A stretch of 64,000 nt of DNA from Madurella fahalii (lineage: Eukaryota > Ascomycota > Sordariomycetes > Sordariales): NCBI GenBank assembly GCA_029876055.1, contig CM056875.1, positions 8,705,001 through 8,769,000 of the forward strand, read 5' to 3'. Within the stretch, counting starts at the first letter, position 1. Every line of letters starts with the position of its first letter. The notes beneath the pieces were generated by a model. It was not told where the DNA came from. It saw only the letters and a program-made list of their open reading frames with translations, and searched no databases. The position numbers and the translations under genes are program-made. Of this stretch, positions 1 through 10,818 are shown piece after piece.

Positions 1-1337
1 GCTTGTCAAGCATCTCATTCCGGCCCTCGCGGCAATCGGCTCGGCCGCAGGTGAGTGCAATACAGAGCCAGATACACAAGCTACGGAGGCTAACCCAGTT
101 GCCGCTTAGCCCAGTCTCGGACTTGCACTGTCTCCACTACGACTATCCAGAGCCAGGCCGAAGCCACCGAACTCGCTGGCTGCCAGACGGTCAGCGGCAC
201 CGTGGTGATTGGTAGCGAGGCTGCCGGCAGCATCCAACTCAACGGTCCCGAAGTCATCACCGGCGGCGTCACAGTCCGCAACAACTCGCGGATCGAGACG
301 GTGTCAAGTGACACTATTGAGAGGATTGAAGGCGCATTCACGCTCAACGATTTGAGCCTACTGCGCAGCGTCTCGTTCTCGGCGCTCACCACGGTCCAAT
401 CGATTTCGTGGATATCCGTCGGCGTGCTGAATAGTGCGACCCTCGGACCCCTGACCACGGCCGATGAAGTCATTCTCAGCGACACTTTCCTCGAGGATCT
501 GAGCGCCTTCAACCTGAGAACTGTGAGGAGGTTCGATGTGAACAACAACCGCCGCCTCCAAAGCGTCGATCTCCAGTTCAGCACCATTGAGGAGAACCTC
601 AACATCAAGGACAATGGTCTCGAGCTTGAGGTGTCGCTGCCCAACCTGATTTGGGTTGCCGAGATGGCCATTGCCAACGCCAGCAGTTTCTCGGCGCCGC
701 TGCTGAGGACTGTCAACGGCACTGCCAGCTTCGACCAGAATCTCTTTGAGACCTTCAGCCTGCCGAACCTCACCTCAACTCAGACCGGCGACATCTCATT
801 CGTTAGCAACGGCAACCTCAACAACCTGACGTTCCCCGTCTTGACCACTATCGGCGGCGGCCTGCTCATTGCTAACAATACCCAACTGGCGAGGTTGACC
901 GCCTTCCCCAGACTCGAGGAGGTTGGCGGTGCTGTCAAGCTCCGAGGTAGCTTTGATGAGTAAGTTGTAAACTGTCTCTATTATGCTTGAGTAGCCATGG
1001 ATTGCTGACAATACACGCTCCCAGGATTTCATTCCCCGCGCTTGACTTGGTTGCTGGCGCCTTTGACGCCGCGAGCACCAACGATATCTCTGAGTCTTGC
1101 GAGGCTCTGGCTCCGCTTGCTCCCCGGGATGAAGGCGGTGAGGGCCATGTCCGGGGGACCTATGCCTGCAGCAGCGACGTTGAAAATGCCAACGAGGATA
1201 CCAGCTCCGAGACGTCCGATGGCGACAATGGTACCGATGGCGGTGATGGTGATGATGAGAACAGTGCCGCCGGCGTCGCCCTCAACACGGCTCTCTTCGG
1301 CCTTGTCGCTGTTGCCGCCATTGCTTCGGCGCTCTAA
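1..1337 (+). CDS. ecm33: ECM33/SPS2-family GPI-anchored cell-wall protein, 5' end missing
   Basis: Exons read as <1-50, 110-959 and 1025-1337; introns are 51-109 (GTGAGT..TTAG) and 960-1024 (GTAAGT..CCAG). The visible 403 residues start inside a hydrophobic signal peptide (LVKHLIPALAAIGSAA), so only the first residues lie outside the window. The mature part is a series of receptor-L-domain-like leucine-rich repeats with many N-x-S/T sites. It is followed by a Ser/Asp/Gly-rich linker and a C-terminal hydrophobic tail (VALNTALFGLVAVAAIASAL) with no charged end, as expected for GPI attachment. Ecm33 proteins act at the plasma membrane and cell wall in wall integrity. The family assignment is confident; the exact paralogue is not. 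It converges on the SPF45 gene. Confidence 0.88.
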
Positions 1338-2266
1338 TGATGGAAAACATGCCCCTCGGCGTCCTACGGTGTTTTTACTGCTAGGTCGGGACAATGCAAG
1401 TCGGTTGTCTTGGCACGGATACCGCCGGCTCAAGCCCGCCCATCACACACTCTCTCTAGTTTCTTTGATACGGACTGTCTGGAGTTTTTCTTTTGCTGCC
1501 GGTCTGGGCCGCCAGCACAGCCATGACGCGCCACAACTACAAACCGGAACCCATCCGATAGACTTAATATCTCGCTCTATACAGACACCTGAACAAAAAC
1601 CGATTTCCCTTGCCTGCCAATCTCTGTGATTCGAAGCCTCCCTTTGCGTCCAGTCTTCGCTTTACTTGTTTGGAATGTGTTCGGCGCAAGGGAGGAAGGG
1701 GGCACTCGCAGGCATCCAGTCGTGGCGGCGGGTGGTGTGCAAGTTGTCAATGGGAAGGTGGCAGATCCGGCTTCATTGGCTCCCGGGCCAGGAGATCTTT
1801 CGTGTTGGGTTGCTCCAGAAGTAAGGTTTTAGTACTACTGCGGACAAAACTCAGCCGATGAGTGGAAGAGGTGGAGTTGTGGGTATCTTGCGTGCTGCGT
1901 GTTACTTGTTACTTGTTGTTTGTCTATTTCCGTATCAAGTTTCCTAGAACCGTTGTAATAGTCATAGGCGCAGAGTGTTTTGTCGAATTGTCCGGTGTCG
2001 TACCTGGGTGAAGTAGTGAAACGGATCGAATCTCTCCTGTGAGTTTGTCAGACGTGTTGCCTACCCCTCCTCTACGCATTCACGGCATGGGTTACCACAG
2101 TGTATAACTGGCCATGCACGCATTGAGGTCGCGCATGATATACGTCTATGAGATTTTTGGTCACCTAGACAGCAATTTGGTATATCAGATGGCGTGTGCG
2201 AGATAATATTTACAGATAATTTGTACGCAGATGTACCAGCGCCAAGTCGTTCACCTTGCCCGATTC
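1338..2266. other. Convergent spacer, ECM33 / SPF45 3' regions
   Basis: No conserved ORF is seen. The sequence is AT-richer than the flanking exons and holds a short TGTTACTTGT direct repeat near 1900-1915. It presumably carries the two 3' UTRs. Confidence 0.6.
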
Positions 2267-4071
2267 TCATTCATCATAAATCCCATCCTCAAACTTGTCG
2301 GCATCGTAGAATCCCGCCGCGATTGTGTTCCCGTTGAATATCCTCCCTTCAAGCGCATTAACAGCCTGTAGTACGGAATGTTAGGCCACAGTCATTCAAT
2401 ATTCGAGTGAATGGAATAGGAAGGTCGGGAAGGTCCCCCCCCCCCAGGGGGGGGGGGGAGATGGAGGGGGCAGAACAAGGGGGAGAACTTACCCTCAACG
2501 CCGACACCACATCAGTAAACTTGATAAACACCCGCTTGCCGCCCTTGACATCAATAAACAGCCTCTCCACCCTACCGTACCTCTCCCCGCACTCCTCCCC
2601 AATCTCCTGGCCCAGCCCGGCCTCGATCTCGGCTTCCAAGTCGGGCATGTTGTCGAGCATGTTGCGCAGCACGACCACGTTGCTTGTCTTGGTAGCAGCA
2701 GCAGCAGCAAGCTGCTTTTGCTTGGGGGCGATGATCTTGCCGCGCCCGCCGGGCTCGGCGAACCCGCCGCCTTCCGAGTCGGGCCGCCGGCGCCGCTTCT
2801 CGACCTGCACGCGCAGCGCCGACGTGATGCCGGACTGGGAGGCGCCGAGGCCGGTGCCCTTGGTCCAGCCGTACTTGGCCATGAGCCGCTGGGCGAAGCC
2901 CGCTTGGCCGGGCCGCGTGGATCTGGCTTCGCTGCGGGAGGCGTCCGGGTTCGAGGGCGGCAACGGGATCGCAGAGTAATCTACCTCGCCGTCGTCTTCT
3001 TCTTCCTCTTCGTCGGTGTCGAGGTCCATCTCGGCGGCGGATCCTGCCGGGACTGGGGGCGCTTCGTAGCGGACTGGCGCGCGAGAGATGGTGGCGGCGT
3101 TGGTGGTTGTTTGTGGGGGAGCTGCTGGTTCGGATCCAGGGGGTGGCGGCGGCGGCGGAGGAGGAGGAGGTGGTGGTGGGGGAGGGGTCGGTGACGCTGC
3201 TGGAGGTGGTGCTGCCATACCCGCCATTGCCAGCCGGCGAGCGTACGCATCGTCGCCAGTGGCATCGTCGGGGATGGTGGCAACCGCACGGGGTGGTGAT
3301 AGTGGAGGCGGGGCAAAGGTGAGGGATGCTGGAGGCGCGAATTGGTCTGTCCAGCCGATTAGCATCGAATAGAGCATGATATTTCCTCAAGCAGGGCAGC
3401 TTACTCCCCGTCCGCCCTCGGTCCTCCTCCTCATCACTGCGCATATCGCTACCGGAACTTGATCTCCTTCGCTGCCGCCGATGGGCGTACAGCGCCGCTT
3501 TCCACTCCTGTACCTCCCGTATGCGCTCCTCGCTGCGGAGATACTCTTCCACGTTTGTCGGTCGTGCCGGGTCGTAGATCTCGTCCCAGTCTGTCTCGAG
3601 CGGCATATCCTCGGCCTTCTTCTTTTTCTTCCTGCGCCCGCCGCGCTGGCGCTTCTCGCCAGTGCCGTAGAGGTACTCGTCCTCTTCGGTAGCAGCCCAG
3701 TCAGCGAGTTTGCTGCGGGGCTGCGCAGGTGCCGCTGCATTTCCGCTTACCGCCGCTGCTCCGGCCGGGATGGTGGGTGGCGCCTTGGGAAAGGTTGGCT
3801 TTGGTTTATTTGGTTGCTTGACCTGAGGTCGGCGTATAGGTTGAAACCGCAGGGCTAGAATATACTCATTAATGGCTTGCCCAGGCAATTCTGCGCTGTG
3901 CAAGTACATACCTGGATCTATGGCCTTCTTCGCTGGGGTGTCGTCCTTGGCTTCGTCCTTGAATAACACGGGGTCGCGCGAGATGGAGGCCGAGCCGTCT
4001 CCTGAATCGAGCAGGTTTGCGTACAGCGACATGCCGCTACGCGCCGGCGGCTGCGGAGGCGGCGCCGCCAT
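2267..4071 (-). CDS. spf45: SPF45/RBM17-type splicing factor (G-patch plus C-terminal UHM)
   Basis: Coding segments are complement of 3912-4071, 3405-3854, 2493-3346 and 2267-2365, giving 520 residues. Introns are 3855-3911, 3347-3404 and 2366-2492. The start is the methionine of MAAPPPQPPARSGM. An in-frame ATG 25 codons upstream lacks family support. The N-terminus carries the SLYANLL motif of SPF45 proteins. The middle is basic and then acidic, with a run of about 16 prolines near residue 265. A G-patch lies at about 351-395 (QAGFAQRLMAKYGWTKGTGLG begins it). A C-terminal RRM of the U2AF-homology type covers about 425-515, with its R-x-F motif seen as GRIF in the last exon. SPF45 acts in 3' splice-site choice in the nucleus. 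It lies head-to-tail with Prp2, 424 bp downstream of the helicase stop. The last intron contains an extreme C/G tract. Confidence 0.92.
2435..2458. repeat. C11-A-G12 snap-back homopolymer tract in SPF45 intron 3
   Basis: Eleven C, one A, then twelve G form an almost perfect inverted repeat. It sits 34-57 nt inside the donor of the last SPF45 intron. Confidence 0.9.
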
Positions 4072-4495
4072 GGTGAAGATCTGAATCTCTGAATCTACAC
4101 CTATTAATTTCTTGTCGTGGGCGAGGACCTTACAGCTTGCCGACAAACCGCTCTGGCTAAGTAACCAGAGGACAGAAGCTCAGCCTTGCTCGCAAGGCCG
4201 GAAGTCGAGCTAAAGGAGCCACTGAAGAGTGCGGAAAAGGTGGGGGTCCAGCCGTGTTTGGAGCCCCAAGTTTAGCGAACCAGGTACCTTATCTACCGTA
4301 TATCCGGATTGGTAGTATAACTATAGTATACCCAACCACCCAACATTTCTAGGAAGAGAAGAAGAACAAGAGTGTAGTTAGAATTGTTTTATTTAGGCTG
4401 GAAGTTGGCAATCCTTACTTATACCTCAAATTACCATCTTAACGAGCTTATAGGGGTGTTTCTTATTCAATTAGCTACTTCCCCGGGTATACAGC
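4072..4495. other. Spacer between PRP2 stop and SPF45 start
   Basis: AT-rich, no ORF recognised. It should hold the PRP2 3' UTR and the SPF45 promoter, since both genes read leftwards. Confidence 0.55.
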
Positions 4496-7240
4496 CTAGT
4501 GCTTCTTCTCCTTGGGCAGCTTCTTCGCCTCTAACAGCTCGACATCCTTCTTATCATAGTAATGTCCACCGAACTCAGAAAGCCACTTCGCCTCAATGGG
4601 TATTACTGACCGCACGTACTCGCGCGATGTTACTACCAGTTCGTGATAGATAATCACCCTCGGCGGCGGGTCAATCGACTTGACCACGCTGCTGGGATGC
4701 ACATACACCGTGATGTTATTCTTGAGCGTGCGGTACCCGTCCCCGCCACGGTTCAGGCGTGCCGCGTTCAGGAAAAACGCCGACGTCAGTGCCCTCAAGA
4801 TGGGCTGCATGTTCGAGATGCCGCCGCACGACGATGTCGACCCCTCCAGCACGCGATCGCACAGCTTGGCCAGCTGGTCCCGGACGTCACGCGCCCGCGT
4901 CAGCGACCGCTGCGTCAGAAAGTTCTCCTTGGCCCAGATGGGCGAGTAGTCGGCGTCGACCCATTGATTGTAAACGTTAAGCAGCGTGATGTGGTCGCCG
5001 CCGTCCTTGACTGTGAAGCGGGCCCGCGCGCTGTCGGCGTGCACCTTCTTGTCTTTCGGCCGGAAGAAGAGGGTGGCGACCTCGCCGAGCATCGAGACGA
5101 TGGTCAGCACCTCCTCCACACAACCCTCTTGGGTCGCTGCAATGAGCGCCTTGGCCAGCATGGGCTCTGCTGGGAACTCGCCCATCTGCCTCCCGACCCG
5201 GGTCAGGGCGCCGGCGCTGTTTAGCGCGCTCAGCGCGTAGAGCATGTTGAGCGACTTGATCAAGAGCTCTGTCGGTGGGGGGTCGAGAAAATCGAAGCCG
5301 AGGAGATCGTCTATGCCGAGCGCCTTCAGCTGCAGGACGACGCTGGACAGCGATGTCCTCTGAATTTCAGGCGTCGGCGACTCATCCATCTCGGAAAGGT
5401 AAGCAAACTTTGTGTATAAGCGGAAGCACTTGCCGGGCCGTACACGTCCGGCTCGGCCCATCCGCTGGTTTGCTGCCGCCCTCGAACACGGCACCACCGC
5501 CAGGGTCGACTGCCCGGTGGTTCCGACGGGACTAAAGGTGTTCTCCTTCACGTAGCCGCAATCAATGACATAGACAATGCCGTCGATAGTCAGCGAGGTC
5601 TCGGCGATATTCGTTGAGAAAACGACTTTCCTCGCTTTAGGAGGCGTGGGCTCGAAGATCTTTGCCTGCAACTCGGACGGCATGTTTGCGTAAATAGGCA
5701 GGGCAATGATCTCAGGTACTCGGCTTCCCAGTTTCCGCTTGATCTCCTCTACTCTTTCGCATGCGCGGTCGATTTCTTCTTGGCCGGTCAAGAAAACGAG
5801 GATGCCGCCTTCGGGTTGCGTCGCATGGATCTGAAAAACTGTCACCAGACTGGCTTCGAGATAGTTGCTCTCCGGCGCCGACGTGTAGTAAACCTCGACC
5901 GGGTGCACGCGGCCGGGCACGTTGAAAATAGGCGCATCGTCAAAGTATGCGCTGAACTTTTCGGCGTTCAAGGTTGCGGACGAGATGATCAACTTCAACT
6001 CTGGCCTGGCGCGAGTGAGATCCTTGATCAGTGCTAGCAGAATGTCTGTGTGTACTGTCCTTTCGTGGGCCTCGTCGATCATGATGGCCGAGTAATCTTC
6101 GAGCGTCGGCGATGTGACCATTTCCCTCAAAAGCATACCATCTGTCATGTACTTGAGGATGGTCTTGTCACTGGTGCAGTCTTCGAACCGGATCGAGTAA
6201 CCGACTTCGTGCCCGACTCTGACGCCCATTTCGTCAGCAACACGGGCGGCAACGCTCATGGCTGCGACTCGGCGCGGCTGCGTGCAGGCCACCTTCATGC
6301 CGTCCTTGGTGTAGCCGGCCTCGTGTAGGTACTGGGGGATCTGCGTGGTCTTGCCCGACCCAGTTTCACCAACCAGGATCAGGACCTGGTACTCCTTGAG
6401 GGCATCCAAGAAAGCGTCGCGATACGCATACACGGGCAGACTCTTCCGAACCTCCTGAATGGTCTTGTGTGCCTTCTCGGCTGCGTCGATCTTCTCTTTC
6501 AGAATCCTTTGCTCCTGTGTCAAGCCATCGTTTGGTTGTGCATATTTAGCGGCGTCGCGGACAAAGGTGATAGCGTCCTCGTCCAGCAGAAAGTCGTATT
6601 CCCCATCGTCCTCACGCTCACGGCTCTGGATTTGCGCCTTCGCCTTGACCGTCTGCTCCCGCTCCCATTCCTCGTACTCGGTGATGTGTTTCTCGTTGCC
6701 GAACTCGTCCCTCTCGACGTGGCGCTTGTAGAGAGCATCTTCCTTCTTCTTGCTGTCCACCCCGTACTGATCAGGCAGGCGATAACCGTCTTGGTAGTCG
6801 TCGATACGGGCCCGTTCCTCGGCAAGGCGCAGAATCTCGCGGTTCTTGGCGAACTCGGCCTTCTCCCGCTCGGTCAGACGCACACCTGACCTCAGCTCGG
6901 CCGTCTCCTCTGCAACCTGCTTCCGTAATAGGGCGAGCTTCTCGGCCTCTCTCTTTGCAAGATATCCCTGGCGAGACTTAAGCCGCAGGTCGGCCATCTT
7001 GGGATCCTCGCGCCTTGAATCCCCCTTACTTGTCTTGGAACCGCTGTTGCTTTCGTTCCGCGGCGATCGAGAGCGGCGGCGGGAAGTATCGTCGCCATCG
7101 TGGCGTCTGCTTTTGTGTCGGCGTGGTGACCTTGACCGATCGCGAGACCGGTCGCGTTTGCGGTCCCTCTTGTCGTGTTTTCTATCCATCCCAGCAGGCT
7201 CATCGTCCATCGGGACAAAGGCGTACCTCTTTGACGACAT
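4496..7240 (-). CDS. prp2: Pre-mRNA-splicing DEAH-box ATPase Prp2/DHX16
   Basis: Uninterrupted 914-codon frame. The N-terminal 75 residues are an Arg/Ser/Asp-rich SR-like tail (RDRSRSPRRHK). A charged coiled region follows, then the helicase core. Visible motifs are I GETGSGKTT at 291-299, Ia TQPRRVAA, II DEAH at 389-392, III SAT at 421-423, and VI QRMGRAGR. After these come the winged-helix/ratchet domain (HA2) and an OB-fold C-terminus. The conserved N-terminal segment (EYDFLLDEDAITFV) and the C-terminal VVTSREYVRSV stretch fit the Prp2/Cdc28/DHX16 branch better than Prp16, Prp22 or Prp43. Prp2 remodels the activated spliceosome before step 1, together with the G-patch protein Spp2. The lack of introns in such a long gene is notable in this intron-rich window. 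A related DEAH paralogue is the only serious alternative. Confidence 0.93.
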   Translation of the reverse strand: MSSKRYAFVPMDDEPAGMDRKHDKRDRKRDRSRDRSRSPRRHKSRRHDGDDTSRRRSRSPRNESNSGSKTSKGDSRREDPKMADLRLKSRQGYLAKREAEKLALLRKQVAEETAELRSGVRLTEREKAEFAKNREILRLAEERARIDDYQDGYRLPDQYGVDSKKKEDALYKRHVERDEFGNEKHITEYEEWEREQTVKAKAQIQSREREDDGEYDFLLDEDAITFVRDAAKYAQPNDGLTQEQRILKEKIDAAEKAHKTIQEVRKSLPVYAYRDAFLDALKEYQVLILVGETGSGKTTQIPQYLHEAGYTKDGMKVACTQPRRVAAMSVAARVADEMGVRVGHEVGYSIRFEDCTSDKTILKYMTDGMLLREMVTSPTLEDYSAIMIDEAHERTVHTDILLALIKDLTRARPELKLIISSATLNAEKFSAYFDDAPIFNVPGRVHPVEVYYTSAPESNYLEASLVTVFQIHATQPEGGILVFLTGQEEIDRACERVEEIKRKLGSRVPEIIALPIYANMPSELQAKIFEPTPPKARKVVFSTNIAETSLTIDGIVYVIDCGYVKENTFSPVGTTGQSTLAVVPCSRAAANQRMGRAGRVRPGKCFRLYTKFAYLSEMDESPTPEIQRTSLSSVVLQLKALGIDDLLGFDFLDPPPTELLIKSLNMLYALSALNSAGALTRVGRQMGEFPAEPMLAKALIAATQEGCVEEVLTIVSMLGEVATLFFRPKDKKVHADSARARFTVKDGGDHITLLNVYNQWVDADYSPIWAKENFLTQRSLTRARDVRDQLAKLCDRVLEGSTSSCGGISNMQPILRALTSAFFLNAARLNRGGDGYRTLKNNITVYVHPSSVVKSIDPPPRVIIYHELVVTSREYVRSVIPIEAKWLSEFGGHYYDKKDVELLEAKKLPKEKKH

Positions 7241-8369
7241 GTTGCCGGGGCTGTGCTGCTTCAGTGTTCAATCGTGGTTCATGGAATACAAGAGGCAACC
7301 ATCGCTTGGGTCGCGCGACTTGAAATCCTTATCTTATCGGATGACCCATGCGATGCCCCACCAGAACACAGCAGCGACGGGATCCGGGGCAGTGGAAACT
7401 GGCAAGGCAGCTCCATCTCTGCTCAGTCGGGAGCATGGGTTCATTATGAATTCATGCAGCGTCTGTTTACAACGTTTAGTCGATATAATTCGAGAGCTTT
7501 GTTTATAAAGCTTGTTCGGTTTCATATGGCCACGTCAACGCAGAGTATTGCGCTGGGTTCTTCGTTTCTTATCCCCCAATACCTAGATATCATGCTTTTA
7601 TTCAGTTATCACACATATGGCTTATTCATAACGCTTATACTGACCGGTCAGAACGGAAGCTCTGCATACAGCTAGATATCTACAACCTCAGCGGTGACTA
7701 CATGGACAAGCCTGTTTTCTTTCTTCTTCTCCTTCTTCTTCTTTCTTCTTTATTTCATTCTACGTTCCTCTTAGTCTTTTACCTCGGCTACTACGTAAGA
7801 TTATAGCGGTTCGGGAATAATGTAGTTTACGAGTTCGGTCCTGGGGCTTGCAACACACAGAGCGCACGGGCTTCCCAACGCCCAGATGAAGCGAAGAAGA
7901 GATGGTATACACGCAGCGACGGTCCCTTTCGTTCTTATCCAAACTATGGACTGCCGCTGCTGCGTCTTCTTGCCCCGAGCGAAGATCAGTATGGCCAATT
8001 TTAGTAAGCTAGGCATTGATAGACAGCTCTTCGAGTCTGGGATATAAGGGTAGCTGGCCAACACTGGGGATTGCCGGACAGACCCACTTGTCTCAAGTGT
8101 GGCTCGGATGACACAATCACAGGGTAGCGTCAAGCTCGGAGCCCTCTCAACACTCGGTCGATCATCTATTACTCACATAAAGGTACCATTGTATTGGGGT
8201 CAGATACCAATTGCACTTCTTCCGTGACGTTAGGCTTAAGCCTGCCATTTTTGAGCGTCTGCCCATTATTGATCAGTTGCTATCAGCCAAAGTTGTGATT
8301 CCCGCATCCTTCCCCCATCCGCCTCAACGATTTGACCAGCACACGACACTGCTTGCCGTCACAGACGTC
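7241..8369. promoter_or_regulatory. Divergent promoter region PRP2 / PCS60
   Basis: No protein-coding frame of interest. A strong pyrimidine tract (TTC/CTT repeats) spans about 7713-7755. A single CCTCGG hexamer at 7782-7787 matches the fatty-acid-response core known for fungal FarA/FarB targets. One hexamer in 1.1 kb is expected by chance about half the time, so this is only suggestive. Confidence 0.45.
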
Positions 8370-9996
8370 ATGGCCACTGGCAGCTTGACCCTCCAATCCG
8401 CCATCAAAGGCGCAAGCAATTCCGTGGCCGTCATCGTGCCCTCTCAGCCCCAAGCCTTGACTATCACCTACAAAGACCTGACCTCCGAGGTGGCCTCGTT
8501 CCAGCAGAAGCTCGCTGCAGTCGGCATTGCTAAAGGATCTCCGGTCTCGATTGCCACCGTCAACTCCTACGAATTTATCGTCTCTTTTCTAGCCGCATCT
8601 TGGCAGCGCGCCATCGCTGCGCCCTTGAACCCTGCCTACAAGCAAGATGAATTCGAGTTCTACATCGAGGATGTCAAATCGGCCATCGTCCTAGTCCCCA
8701 GAGGTGCCTATCAGAAGGCGAGTCCGGCAGTAAAGGCGGCACAGAAGTTCAATGCCGCCATCGCCGAGTGCTACTGGGATGCAGCTAAAATGGAGATCGC
8801 CCTCGACGTCAAGGAACTCGGCCAACTTCAGGGCAAGGGTAAACAGCCGGTGTTGAAACCTGAGCCCGAGGACATCGCCCTGGTCCTGCACACCAGCGGC
8901 ACCACTTCGAGACCCAAGGTCGTGCCCCTCTCCCACCGGAACCTGACCAGGACCATGGCAAACATCCAGCAGACCTACCAGCTCACCGCCGCCGACCGAA
9001 CCATGTTAGTCATGCCCCTGTTCCACGTCCACGGACTTCTTTGCGGCCTCCTTGCTCCCTTGCTTTCTGGCGGCTCAATGGTTGTCCCTCCTAAATTCTC
9101 AGCGTCCGACTTCTGGCGCGACTTCATCACCCACCAAGCAAACTGGTACACGGCCGTGCCCACCATCCACCAAATTCTCCTCAAGAACCCAGCCCCCAAC
9201 CCCCTGCCCAAAATCCGCTTCATCCGCTCCTGCTCCTCTCCCCTCTCGCCGACGGTTTTCCACGCTCTGGAGAAGACATATAACGCCCCCGTTCTAGAGG
9301 CCTACGCCATGACCGAAGCAGCCCACCAGATGACCTCCAACCCTCTGCCTCCTGGCAAGCGCAAGCCCGGCACGGTCGGCCTAGGCCAGGGTGTCGAAGT
9401 CGTCATCCTCGACGACGCGGGCAACCCGGTACCCCAGGGCAAAGAGGGTGAGATCTGCATCCGCGGGGAGAACGTCACGCGGGGGTACCTCAACAACCCC
9501 GAGGCCAACAAGTCTTCGTTTACCAAGGACGGCTATTTCCGCACCGGCGACCAGGGCAAGAAGGACGAGGACGGCTATGTCGTCATTACCGGACGCATCA
9601 AGGAGCTGATCAACAAGGGCGGCGAGAAGATCTCGCCCATCGAGCTGGACAATGTGCTCACACGGCATCCCGCCGTGTCAGAGGCCGTGAGCTTCGCCAT
9701 TCCCGATGACATGTACGGGCAGGATATCGGGGTGGCGGTAGTGTTGAAAGCCGGACACAGGCTGGGCCAGGAGGAGCTGAAGCAGTGGGTGGCTGAGAAG
9801 TTAGCCAAGTTCAAGGTGCCCAAGAAGGTGCGTGCTCATTCATTTTGCTGCCGGTCTCTTCGAGAACAGTGGAGTAACTAATTCCTCTCTTTAGGTCTAC
9901 TTTACCGATGTTATGCCCAAGACGGCGACCGGCAAGATCCAGCGCCGCATTGTTGCCGAGACAATGCAGAAGCAGGAAACTAAGTCAAAGTTGTAG
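8370..9996 (+). CDS. pcs60: Peroxisomal AMP-forming acyl-CoA/oxalyl-CoA synthetase (Pcs60 family)
   Basis: Exons 8370-9827 and 9895-9996, 519 residues; intron 9828-9894 (GTGCGT..TTTAG). The frame is open upstream to 8211, but MATGSLTLQSAI matches the usual Pcs60 N-terminus. The ANL-superfamily motifs are in order: P-loop HTSGTTSRPK at 174-183, YAMTEAAHQM near 313, the YFRTGDQGKKDEDGY adenylate motif, hinge GRIKELINKGGEKISP, and the C-terminal lysine in PKTATGKIQRR. The second exon ends in SKL, a canonical PTS1, so the enzyme should be peroxisomal. Family members activate oxalate or medium-chain acids with ATP and CoA; the substrate cannot be settled from sequence alone. The Ser following the P-loop TSGTT, in place of the usual Gly, is normal for the Pcs60 branch. 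Confidence 0.92.
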
Positions 9997-10818
9997 ACAC
10001 CACCCCAACATTCCGGACTGTCCTCGACCAAAAATGTCCATAGAAGTTTTAGATAATTCGAAGCTGTACATATCAACGTAGAGATTGAATTTGTCTCGGT
10101 GCCCCTTAATCTCTTTTCATGCCGTTCGAAATCTTTCGTCAGGGGCAATTGTATTACAGAGAGCCAAGGGATAAGTTGACAGGGGTTGCTGCAAGGGGCT
10201 AAGGTGTGTTGGACAGCGCCATGCCCCGTCATCAAGCACAGAGGCTCCACGGTGCCGTGGCACGTCAATTGTACAATACACATTATAAAAAAAAACTCCC
10301 GGAACCACGTGGCTCGACTGAAGAGGATGTATCCCTCAGTAGCCGTGAGATTATGGACGTGGTTCCTTCATATCGCTAGGGAGACAGTATCACAGGATTA
10401 AAGTACAACAAAGAGGCTCCCAGTCCCTGAACGCAAAAGACGTCAATATCAATTCACCAGAGAGTAAAGGATGAAAACAAATATAAAAATGAATTAACGT
10501 AAAATAACAAAAAAAACAACAACAAAGGAAAAAAAGGCAGGACATGCGCTCCCCCGTCCAAGAACACGGGGCAATTACGTATATATCGTAAGCCACCTCA
10601 CTTCCTCTCACACGTGGTATTGTTCGTTCCGGGGCCCGTTCCGTCGCTCCAACCAAGACACCAGCCTAGCTGCACAAACAAAAACGTATCAGGCACGTCT
10701 ATCCATAACACAACGAACACCGGTCTGCTTCTGGGGGGCCGAGTGCGTTTGATCCCTGTCACAAGGAGTGTGGTTGAAAATTCAGGCGCTGTCAGGGCAA
10801 CAAGTAGACGAAACGACC
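9997..10818. other. Convergent spacer PCS60 / VAP
   Basis: No conserved ORF. There is A-rich low-complexity sequence at about 10470-10535. The interval presumably consists of both 3' UTRs. Confidence 0.55.

Noticed and set aside
3855..3911. Apparent excess of stop-free introns with length divisible by three (57, 60, 75, 72, 57 and 60 nt in several genes)
   Set aside because: With about 60 introns, one third should be multiples of three and roughly 40 percent of such short ones should lack stops, so the number seen is about what chance predicts. Only the 204-nt VAC7 case is kept.
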